This document shows, one piece after another, positions 21,895 to 32,284 of a stretch of 64,000 nt of DNA (its first letter is position 1; each line of letters begins with the position of its first letter). Origin of the DNA: Hydractinia symbiolongicarpus. Its lineage: Eukaryota; Cnidaria; Hydrozoa; Anthoathecata; Hydractiniidae. The notes beneath the pieces were generated by a model. The model ran no database searches and was not told the DNA's origin. It saw only the letters and a list, made by a program, of their open reading frames with translations. The stretch is from positions 32,159,828 to 32,223,827 of the forward strand of contig NC_079876.1 of the NCBI RefSeq assembly GCF_029227915.1. Direction: 5' to 3'. The position numbers were made by a program, and so were the translations under genes.

Positions 21895-22365
21895 TTAGTT
21901 AAAGCTTATCTCCCACTAGAAAACTAGTTGATTTCATATGAAAGAGCTTGTAAAGTTTAGACAACTTTACAAGGAATCTATTTATTTTTTTGAAAATGTT
22001 TATTTAGTTTTTAAGATTTTTGACTTATAAGTTCCACTAATTATGCATGACATCATCTCCCAGACGACGGGGTTATATTGTGTCATCAAGACATATATGA
22101 TGTATATCTGTTTTCAGCCAATTAGGTTAATATTTGGAGTATATTGAAATGACTGTTAGTATTTAGTTATTATGAATATCATTGATAACACCAATTTCTT
22201 TTTAGCATCTGGTAGATGATGTCATAATTTCGCATAATTAGTGGAACTTCTAAGTCCAAAATCTTGAGAACAGATAAAATTTTTAAAAATAAAATAAAAA
22301 GATTCCTAGACAACTTTAAAGCTCTTTAACCAACTTGTTTTTAAGTAGGAGGTAAGCTTTGAGGA
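21895..22365. mobile_element. Long-terminal-repeat fold-back (MITE) unique to copy A
   Basis: The left arm, about 21895-22050, is an imperfect inverted repeat of about 22210-22365. Shared blocks include AAAGCTTA, AGACAACTTTA and AAGTTCCACTAATTATGC. It lies in the segment missing from copy B. No coding capacity is seen. Confidence 0.68.
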
Positions 22366-23748
22366 ATTTATTTCAAGAATTATTTTTATAAGAAACATCA
22401 AGGTTCAATTACCAAGGGGCGCTCATCAGATGTCAATTGTTTTTACGAAGATCGGATAACATTAAATATCCTTTTTTACAACATTCTCAGTAACTTTAGT
22501 TTCTCAAGGGATGACTCACAATTCAAAAAATTCAAAAATCCAACGTTTAGCTAACCTCTCCTTCTGTGCCCTGAACATCAAAATCAAAAAAATGTACACG
22601 TTTTTTTTTATAAGAATACACTCAACTTAAAGGAAGCCTTAAATGTTATTAAGTTTTTCAAATTTTAAGCATTAAAAAATGTTCTTAAACTGTTTCTTAC
22701 GTTTTCTCTTATTTTTCAAGTTTGAGAATTTTAGTACTCTTTGGTATTGCTAAAGCCTTAAATGCTCTCAACATGTTCTAAAGTTTTGGGCCTCTGAAGC
22801 CATATGTTCTTACTACTTGTTTCCTAAAAAAACCCTGGAAATATTGTCATCTCCTCCATTTACATAACACCCTAGTAGCTCATAGCATTGTTTTATTATA
22901 TTATCATAGGTTATTATAATTACAGTTTTAGTCAACAGTGATCCACTTTTTACATTTTCTAAAAAATCACTTTCAGAAATCAACAGTACAAGGAAAGTCA
23001 AAGAATAAGACCATTTTAATGGTTGTCTAGATTTAACGTTTTTAGAACTTTTAGATATTCTAAAATTAATCATTACATCAAAGAGGCTTTAGCCAGAGTA
23101 TTCCTTTGAAAGAAAAAGAGCGTATCTTCAAAAAATTCACGCTATTTGTGCGATAAGCAAGTGCAAGTTTGCAATACAAGCATTTGATTGAGCCTAGAGT
23201 TTCTTAAAACGTTGATAATTTGAGTCTTAAATGTTTCTTGAATTTTCTTTATTTGACCCTGAAAAATCTTTGGTTTACAAGGCTTTTTCCAGATTTGGAC
23301 TATGGTTTGATATATATGAACGACATTTGCTATGTTTTTACTTACCTTTTCTGTTATATGTGCAAGTTTCATAATGCTAGAGATCTTTCTCAGCCTGCTA
23401 AAGTTTCTTAAAATTTGGCCTTTCTGAGCCTAATGTTATTTAAAGACTGGTTCTTATAAAAGAATGTGTAGTCGTTGATATTGACTTCTTGTAGTTTTGG
23501 TAAAGGAAGCGGTATCAAATAGTGCATTTGCTTGGCTTTTTTTCTCTGTAGTCTCTCCTCTGTTTATATACTGCCTTGCCATGAAAGTTGGCTACATTGA
23601 TTCCTCAGATGAAAAACATTGATGCTATTATTGGATTCATAAAATTAAGATATGATCATGATTGATCATTTATTAAATCTTATTTTTTCTGATGTTATTC
23701 GAATTATTAAATATGCTGAGCTCACATTAATAAGTTACTGTATTTTAG

Positions 23749-25151
23749 TATGCTGATAGCAACTTACGTGGATGTGAAAAGCTACTGTTAGCAAAAATAT
23801 ATGGGACAACAGAGGATGATGAAGTATGTATTCCAGTTATATTTTGTGCTGCAGTGAATATCTGGGGCAGTCCTCAAAATAAAGTAAACGTTGAAACATT
23901 TCTTTAGTTGGAGCATTTGTTAATTTGCGGTGAGGACAGTGAAGATGAGGACGAGGAACCACTTCTTTTAGTAGAAAATGTTTAATTAGGTTTTCAAAAA
24001 TGCATAAACGACTTTAATGTTTGTTGTTCCATGTTAAAAAATTTATGTCTTCTTTATCACTATACTAAGTCCTTTTTGTTGCAGGTACAATGTTCAAGAG
24101 AATCAGCGATTGATTTTCAAGTAGAAAATAAAGAAAAAACATGGTAAGCTTCTTTCAATACTTGTAATACTGCTTATATGTTACGCAACTTTAAATCTAA
24201 AAACTGTTCCTCACAATTATAGTTTATTTGTGGTTTGTTGTGTAAAGCTGACTTAATAACTACTTAGAGGTGGTATAACGTTTTTTAAATATATATATAT
24301 TTTTTTCCTACAAGATGCTAATTTTACTTTGTTTACAGTTTAGATTTCGATGTGGCGTTTCCAATTGTAGTAGAAAGTCATGGGTATGTGATTAATTTAT
24401 GGCACCTATTTTAGATTTTTTATTATCTAATTGCTTTAGCAGATTTTTTTATACGTTACATGTTCAATGAGTGGTCCCTCTTTAACCTACGCATTTTTGC
24501 TTGATTTAGATGGATGCCTAAATCTTTCTTAGATGTAACTCTCCTAATCACAGTGATGACAACATGCATGATTAAACCTTGCGTTCGAATGCAACGTGTT
24601 TTTACTTATTTTTAATAATCAGGAATTGATTGCGTGGAAATGTTTCTAATGCAATGGTAGTTTAAGTATAATAAAATTTGAATTTTTTTTCTTGTTACCA
24701 TGGAGTAGAAATTTCGGTAACTTTTAAATAAATGGGCTTAAGTTAAAATTTAGTTAATATTTATTTAAGCTTTTGCAGTAATTAATACTCCTTGATTAAT
24801 TTTGATACTTTTTTGCAGATCCCTACTTGATGTTATAGAAAGCGCTACAGAAGACATTAAGCAGATTTGCAATGAGACGTATGCATTTTTAAGTGCGTGT
24901 TAAGGTCACAGTTAGCAAAAAACATTCGCTCTATGATTTCTACTTTTTCTTTCTATAGATCTGTAACTGATCTGCTAACAATCACTTCCCAGAGTGGGAG
25001 GTTTATATCTATGACTTAGTTTTCTTTTTTCTTAACCATTAATAAACCCATAATAACACTTCTTATCAGCACCTTTTTTGTCTGTTTGCAGATTCCTTGT
25101 TGATGTCACAGAAGGTTCCACGGGTAGTGTTATGTCCACTGACAATGAGAG
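23749..25151 (+). pseudogene. Multi-exon gene fragment, copy A (unrecognised)
   Basis: Seven consecutive putative exons: 23749-23823, 23908-23979, 24085-24143, 24339-24383, 24819-24878, 24959-25000, 25092-25151. Each follows an AG acceptor and precedes a GT donor; two donors are the weak GTTTA type. Reading phase is continuous across all six joins with no stop. Exon 1 reads ADSNLRGCEKLLLAKIYGTT and exon 2 is acidic (GEDSEDEDEEP). Exons 5 to 7 repeat a theme of LLDV, TDLL and LVDV followed by a Ser/Thr/Glu-rich stretch, so they look like duplicated exons. I do not recognise the family, and first and last exons are not identified. It is either a captured gene fragment in a Helitron-like element or part of a host gene. 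Confidence 0.55.
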
Positions 25152-25599
25152 GTATGTGCTTGCGGTGTAGTATAGATAGTCAGTAATTCTTTAGTTAAGA
25201 GAATAGCAGTTACTAAATCGCAATGCAGATATAACTAGCTTTTTAAGACAGAGATGTTAATGAATAAAGGGTTTTCTCCAAATAATAAGAAGCCACTGGA
25301 GAACTTCTGTATTGTCCCCTTTACAGGGATGATTGAAAAGATAATGGATTTCGGCTGTACCGAAACAAACTAAAATAATGTAATTTTCAGATTATCAGGT
25401 TGAAAGCCCAATTAATTGATTGTCACGTTTGTTAGCCACGTAGAGATCTTAAACGCGAAATTATAAAAATTCAGTCTGGCTACAACAATAATCTTAGGCA
25501 ATAATTCTTATGCTAAATGTTATCTTTTTGATTTTCCTGAAAACATTTTCGGCTAATAAAATGGCTGAGCGATTGTTTTAGCTGTACGGGTAACGACAG

Positions 25600-26269
25600 G
25601 CTGTTTCCTGTGTTTTTATTTAAACCGAAGTTGCAATGAAGGTTTTTGGAAAAGGGTATTACGCCTATACGCCTGTTCAACTCTGTTTAACTGTACCAAG
25701 CAGTTAGCCCGTTGTTAACAACAGATTATTTTATTGTTAAGGGTTGTTATGCCCATGTGCATGTGCAACGCAGTTTATTGGTACTAAAGGGTTAACCCCG
25801 CTTAACGCTGTTGGACTGTTTCTTGTGTTTTTATAAACAGAATCAGCAAGAAAGTATTTTTAAAGGGTATTATCTTTATACGCCTGCACAACACTGTTTA
25901 ACTGTACTAAGCAATCAGCCTGGTGTCACGATTCATTTTTTAACTTTCACAAAATCTGATTCCGAAAAATAAAATAATAATGAACGATTATTTTGCTGTG
26001 ATGGAGTAACAAGGCTTTGTTAACTCTGTTTTTATTTCAGCTATCGCTGCGGGAAAGTTATTTTTTGAGAAATATGTTACAGTCGCAACGCTATAATGGT
26101 GTATGCGCTTCACTTGATTCACAAATACTGTATATCTGTACTAAGGTGCTTCACTTGATTGCATGGCACAGTTTACGGCTCTTATTAAGCGCTCCACAGA
26201 GTGGTAACGCCGGGGCACAACTTGACTTGTGGCTTACCCGCGCGTTTTGACGCCAGGTTTCCCGGCTAG
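25600..26269 (+). mobile_element. Helitron-like 3' tail, copy A
   Basis: The tail is related to 40130-40740. It ends with a hairpin region and CCCGGCTAG at 26269, which matches the end of the autonomous Helitron at 39418. The hairpin (CCCGCGCG ... ACGCCAGG) is imperfect here. The next base starts another Helitron 5' end. Confidence 0.65.
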
Positions 26270-26378
26270 TCTCCTTAATAATAGTCGTCGTCTGTCTGTG
26301 TATCCGCGACGGAAATACGAAATATGTGACATATAAAGGACGGGTGACGCTGTGGATTTTTTATGGGTTAACGACTAG
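26270..26378 (+). mobile_element. Miniature Helitron-like element, copy A
   Basis: 109 bp from TCTCCTTAATAATAG to GTTAACGACTAG. The terminal hairpin is decayed. It is immediately followed by TCTCTTTAATAATAGCCG, the 5' end of the longer Helitron (truncated here at 26723). Confidence 0.65.
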
Positions 26379-29028
26379 TCTCTTTAATAATAGCCGTATT
26401 TTGTCTGTCTGTCCGCGAAAGATGCGTCCCGTAACGGAAACACGAAATTTTGTAAATTACGCACGAAAGAAGAAGATACGCACTGTTTCCGCACTGTGGG
26501 GAAGATTTTATTTTATTTTCCCGCTCTTGGCGTGTTTCACAGTTTCCACGACCAACCAATCAACGAGCCTTATTACACAGACTCTATTGTTCCTATAAAC
26601 TTTGCCCCGGGTTGCTGTCCGTTTCCAGCGTTGCAAACATCTCGCGCTCCAGCGGACAGAAATGAACGGACTGAAGATTAGCAAGAAGACTGAGCAAGGT
26701 GTCAAGGAAAGTTTCTTTACTATAGACCTTAATTTAAGAATTAATATTTACGTGCCTGGATAACATAGAAATTTTTAGTGTGCAATATGCTACACGTCAA
26801 CATTTTCATACTGTAGCCCTAATTTAGAAATAGTAAATTTATATATCTTTTCAATTTTTCACTGCCAAATCGGTGATCAGCGGCATTTTTCCCATGTGCC
26901 TTTATGTAAATTTCTTGCACCCCCATGTAAATACGCAATTCACATGAGAATTTTTGCCCTTCACATGACGACGAATGCGCCCTCATGTGAAAAAAACTTC
27001 CGTCTTGTCAGTTACGGAAATATATGTTATCTCCGTGCATGGCGAAACGGTAGGTTAGCCGCGTCGTGGACCTAATGAATTAGATGTTTTTTGTACTTGC
27101 CCTAGACACTAAAATATCTTTAAATTTACAAAATACGAAAATGTTTTAATAAATACTGCGGCGCGAGTTTTATATGTTTTGCTAAGCTTTGTAGCAGATT
27201 TGATTATGCTAATTGGCTTTGATTTGTGGAATTAACTTAACTGTAATAAATTCTTCACAATTATTTTATGCTGATTATTTCCTATGATAAACATGTTTAT
27301 TTAATTACGGCGGGTGCTTTTTGGCTTCTAAATAATTACGCTAAACTATAACTGGCCTGAATCCCAATTATTTTGAATTATGAATTACAATTATTTTTAT
27401 TTGGCATTTCTTCATTATTATTTACCTACACTGTTTTAAAATAAAGGAGGTTATACATTTATCGTGCCTATTATGATTTCGTAAGAAAAAGTTCGGAAAC
27501 CATGGATGAAAGAAAATCGGTTTAGACTAAAAATTATGGTGTATTAAATTTTAATGAGCAGTAAATTTACACACGATTTTTTTTTGTTTTTAAATTAACA
27601 TTTATTCAAAATTCATCCAACTTGACCGAAATGACAATCGTTCACTTCGTACAAACAGCGTCCAATGCTTCATTCATTCCTTAGCCTGAAATTGAAATAA
27701 AATTCAGCATTCTATATTTTTAAATGTAAAATTCCGCGAGGGAAAGTGTGCAACAGAGAACAGATTCGGAACTTTAAAACAATTCATCCGGTGTCGGCAT
27801 CGGCAAATTGTGCAACTCACTAACTCACCAATTCACGACTACCCAACTCACCAACTCAGCTCTGCCAGTTATTACATATATAGTAGTGTGTTCAACAATG
27901 TCTAAAGTAATGAGCACAGAATTATTAACAGAACTTTTACTTAAAATGCAAGAATATCTTGACAGGACAGTAACTATTTGAATAAAAATGTACATGTTTA
28001 TATGCCCCTGAATTTTCCTAATCCGAAATTGATCGGTTTGCAAATATCAAATATGCAACATTAAGTAATCCCAATTCACGACTACCCAACTCACCAACTC
28101 AGCTCTGCCTGTTATTACATATATAGTAGTGTGTTCAACAATGTCTAAAGTAATGAGCACAGAATTATTAACAGAACTTTTACTTAAAATGCAAGAATAT
28201 TACAGTTTTAGTTAACAGTGATCCACTTTTTACATTTTCTAAAAAATCACTTTCAGAAATCAACAGTACAAGGAAAGTCAAAGAATAAGACCATTTTAAT
28301 GGTTGTCTAGATTTAACGTTTTTAGAACTTTTAGATATTCTAAAATTAATCATTACATCAAAGAGGCTTTAGCCAGAGTATTCCTTTGTAAGAAAAAGAG
28401 CGTATCTTCAAAAAATTCACGCTATTTGTGCGATAAGCAAGTGCAAGTTTGCAATACAAGCATTTGATTGAGCCTAGAGTTTCTTAAAACGTTGATAATT
28501 TGAGTCTTAAATGTTTCTTGAATTTTCTTTATTTGACCCTGAAAAATCTTTGGTTTACAAGGCTTTTTCCAGATTTGGACTATGGTTTGATATATATGAA
28601 CGACATTTGCTATGTTTTTACTTACCTTTTCTGTTATATGTGCAAGTTTCATAATGCTAGAGATCTTTCTCAGCCTGCTAAAGTTTCTTAAAATTTGGCC
28701 TTTCTGAGCCTAATGTTATTTAAAGACTGGTTCTTATAAAAGAATGTGTAGTCGTTGATATTGACTTCTTGTAGTTTTTGTAAAGGAAGCGGTATCAAAT
28801 AGTGCATTTGCTTGGCTTTTTTTCTCTGTAGTCTCTCCTCTGTTTATATACTGCCTTGCCATGAAAGTTGGCTACATTGATTCCTCAGATGAAAAACATT
28901 GATGCTATTATTGGATTCATAAAATTAAGATATGATCATGATTGATCATTTATTAAATCTTATTTTTTCTGATGTTATTCGAATTATTAAATATGCTGAG
29001 CTCACATTAATAAGTTACTGTATTTTAG

Positions 29029-30431
29029 TATGCTGATAGCAACTTACGTGGATGTGAAAAGCTACTGTTAGCAAAAATATATGGGACAACAGAGGATGAT
29101 GAAGTATGTATTCCAGTTATATTTTGTGCTGCAGTGAATATCTGGGGCAGTCCTCAAAATAAAGTAAACGTTGAAACATTTCTTTAGTTGGAGCATTTGT
29201 TAATTTGCGGTGAGGACAGTGAAGATGAGGACGAGGAACCACTTCTTTTAGTAGAAAATGTTTAATTAGGTTTTCAAAAATGCATAAACGACTTTAATGT
29301 TTGTTGTTCCATGTTAAAAAATTTATGTCTTCTTTATCACTATACTAAGTCCTTTTTGTTGCAGGTACAATGTTCAAGAGAATCAGCGATTGATTTTCAA
29401 GTAGAAAATAAAGAAAAAACATGGTAAGCTTCTTTCAATACTTGTAATACTGCTTATATGTTACGCAACTTTAAATCTAAAAACTGTTCCTCACAATTAT
29501 AGTTTATTTGTGGTTTGTTGTGTAAAGCTGACTTAATAACTACTTAGAGGTGGTATAACGTTTTTTAAATATATATATATTTTTTTCCTACAAGATGCTA
29601 ATTTTACTTTGTTTACAGTTTAGATTTCGATGTGGCGTTTCCAATTGTAGTAGAAAGTCATGGGTATGTGATTAATTTATGGCACCTATTTTAGATTTTT
29701 TATTATCTAATTGCTTTAGCAGATTTTTTTATACGTTACATGTTCAATGAGTGGTCCCTCTTTAACCTACGCATTTTTGCTTGATTTAGATGGATGCCTA
29801 AATCTTTCTTAGATGTAACTCTCCTAATCACAGTGATGACAACATGCATGATTAAACCTTGCGTTCGAATGCAACGTGTTTTTACTTATTTTTAATAATC
29901 AGGAATTGATTGCGTGGAAATGTTTCTAATGCAATGGTAGTTTAAGTATAATAAAATTTGAATTTTTTTTCTTGTTACCATGGAGTAGAAATTTCGGTAA
30001 CTTTTAAATAAATGGGCTTAAGTTAAAATTTAGTTAATATTTATTTAAGCTTTTGCAGTAATTAATACTCCTTGATTAATTTTGATACTTTTTTGCAGAT
30101 CCCTACTTGATGTTATAGAAAGCGCTACAGAAGACATTAAGCAGATTTGCAATGAGACGTATGCATTTTTAAGTGCGTGTTAAGGTCACAGTTAGCAAAA
30201 AACATTCGCTCTATGATTTCTACTTTTTCTTTCTATAGATCTGTAACTGATCTGCTAACAATCACTTCCCAGAGTGGGAGGTTTATATCTATGACTTAGT
30301 TTTCTTTTTTCTTAACCATTAATAAACCCATAATAACACTTCTTATCAGCACCTTTTTTGTCTGTTTGCAGATTCCTTGTTGATGTCACAGAAGGTTCCA
30401 CGGGTAGTGTTATGTCCACTGACAATGAGAG
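29029..30431 (+). pseudogene. Multi-exon gene fragment, copy B
   Basis: The same seven putative exons as in copy A, shifted by exactly 5280 bp: 29029-29103, 29188-29259, 29365-29423, 29619-29663, 30099-30158, 30239-30280, 30372-30431. Exons and introns look identical to copy A, so the duplication or a later conversion is very recent. Function unknown. Confidence 0.55.
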
Positions 30432-30879
30432 GTATGTGCTTGCGGTGTAGTATAGATAGTCAGTAATTCTTTAGTTAAGAGAATAGCAGTTACTAAATCG
30501 CAATGCAGATATAACTAGCTTTTTAAGACAGAGATGTTAATGAATAAAGGGTTTTCTCCAAATAATAAGAAGCCACTGGAGAACTTCTGTATTGTCCCCT
30601 TTACAGGGATGATTGAAAAGATAATGGATTTCGGCTGTACCGAAACAAACTAAAATAATGTAATTTTCAGATTATCAGGTTGAAAGCCCAATTAATTGAT
30701 TGTCACGTTTGTTAGCCACGTAGAGATCTTAAACGCGAAATTATAAAAATTCAGTCTGGCTACAACAATAATCTTAGGCAATAATTCTTATGCTAAATGT
30801 TATCTTTTTGATTTTCCTGAAAACATTTTCGGCTAATAAAATGGCTGAGCGATTGTTTTAGCTGTACGGGTAACGACAG

Positions 30880-31549
30880 GCTGTTTCCTGTGTTTTTATT
30901 TAAACCGAAGTTGCAATGAAGGTTTTTGGAAAAGGGTATTACGCCTATACGCCTGTTCAACTCTGTTTAACTGTACCAAGCAGTTAGCCCGTTGTTAACA
31001 ACAGATTATTTTATTGTTAAGGGTTGTTATGCCCATGTGCATGTGCAACGCAGTTTATTGGTACTAAAGGGTTAACCCCGCTTAACGCTGTTGGACTGTT
31101 TCTTGTGTTTTTATAAACAGAATCAGCAAGAAAGTATTTTTAAAGGGTATTATCTTTATACGCCTGCACAACACTGTTTAACTGTACTAAGCAATCAGCC
31201 TGGTGTCACGATTCATTTTTTAACTTTCACAAAATCTGATTCCGAAAAATAAAATAATAATGAACGATTATTTTGCTGTGATGGAGTAACAAGGCTTTGT
31301 TAACTCTGTTTTTATTTCAGCTATCGCTGCGGGAAAGTTATTTTTTGAGAAATATGTTACAGTCGCAACGCTATAATGGTGTATGCGCTTCACTTGATTC
31401 ACAAATACTGTATATCTGTACTAAGGTGCTTCACTTGATTGCATGGCACAGTTTACGGCTCTTATTAAGCGCTCCACAGAGTGGTAACGCCGGGGCACAA
31501 CTTGACTTGTGGCTTACCCGCGCGTTTTGACGCCAGGTTTCCCGGCTAG
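30880..31549 (+). mobile_element. Helitron-like 3' tail, copy B
   Basis: Identical to the copy A tail. It ends CCCGGCTAG at 31549 and is followed directly by a 5' terminus. Confidence 0.65.
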
Positions 31550-31658
31550 TCTCCTTAATAATAGTCGTCGTCTGTCTGTGTATCCGCGACGGAAATACGA
31601 AATATGTGACATATAAAGGACGGGTGACGCTGTGGATTTTTTATGGGTTAACGACTAG
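31550..31658 (+). mobile_element. Miniature Helitron-like element, copy B
   Basis: 109-bp element between two Helitron ends, identical to 26270-26378. It ends in CTAG at 31658, which abuts the autonomous Helitron. Confidence 0.65.
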
Positions 31659-32284
31659 TCTCTTTAATAATAGCCGTATTTTGTCTGTCTGTCCGCGAAA
31701 GATGCGTCCCGTAACGGAAACACGAAATTTTGTAAATTACGCACGAAAGAAGAAGATACGCACTGTTTCCGCACTGTGGGGAAGATTTTATTTTATTTTC
31801 CCGCTCTTGGCGTGTTTCACAGTTTCCACGACCAACCAATCAACGAGCCTTATTACACAGACTCTATTGTTCCTATAAACTTTGCCCCGGGTTGCTGTCC
31901 GTTTCCAGCGTTGCAAACATCTCGCGCTCCAGCGGACAGAAATGAACGGACTGAAGATTAGCAAGAAGACTGAGCAAGGTGTCAAGGAAAGTTTCTTTAC
32001 TATAATTTGCATCGTTTCTTGCTTTTTTATACTTCTGAAGAAGACTTTTTGTATTCTTAGAATATTCTTTTCAGTCCTTTCTTTGTTTCTTTGCATTTTT
32101 AGCTAGCTAGGAGGCAAGTTTTTTATACTTCTGGAAAAACTTTTTGCATTCTTAGGATATACTTTTTCTTCATTTATTTGTTTCTTTGCATTTTTGTTAC
32201 ATAAACTATAGCTACCTAGCTAGCTAGGGGGACAATTTCTTTGCTGTCAATTTTTAATTTCGTTTTAAGTTGGCCAGGGTTAAC
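31659..32284 (+). promoter_or_regulatory. Helitron 5' leader
   Basis: 626 bp from the element end to the Rep/helicase start. It holds GTCTGTCTGTC near the end, GC-rich stretches, and TAGCTAGCTAG runs just before the gene. The promoter should lie here, but no TATA box can be assigned with confidence. The first 345 bp are also present at 26379-26723. Confidence 0.45.

Larger units (their letters stand above)
20562..26723 (+). repeat. Tandem duplication, copy A (6.16 kb)
   Basis: It is directly followed by copy B. Copy A begins AGACCTTAATTTAAG and ends TTTCTTTACTAT, and so does B. Copy A carries about 1.02 kb (21895-22918) that B lacks. It holds the multi-exon gene fragment, a Helitron-like tail and the first 345 bp of a Helitron 5' end. 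Confidence 0.92.
26724..32003 (+). repeat. Tandem duplication, copy B (5.28 kb)
   Basis: Its last 3.8 kb (28201-32003) is nearly identical to 22921-26723, with only about three differences visible. Its first 1.3 kb differs from copy A at many more sites and contains an inverted 46-bp block (27201-27246 against 21042-21087). A local 129-bp duplication (27830-27958 and 28073-28200) sits where copy A has its extra 1.02 kb. Confidence 0.92.

Noticed and set aside
23142-23411. Overlapping 76- and 63-codon frames repeated at 28422-28691
   Set aside because: They are antiparallel, of low complexity, and repeat only because the whole block is duplicated.
26326-26705. Frames near the Helitron 5' end in both copies
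   Set aside because: They lie in the GC-richer non-coding leader, overlap on both strands and lack any similarity.
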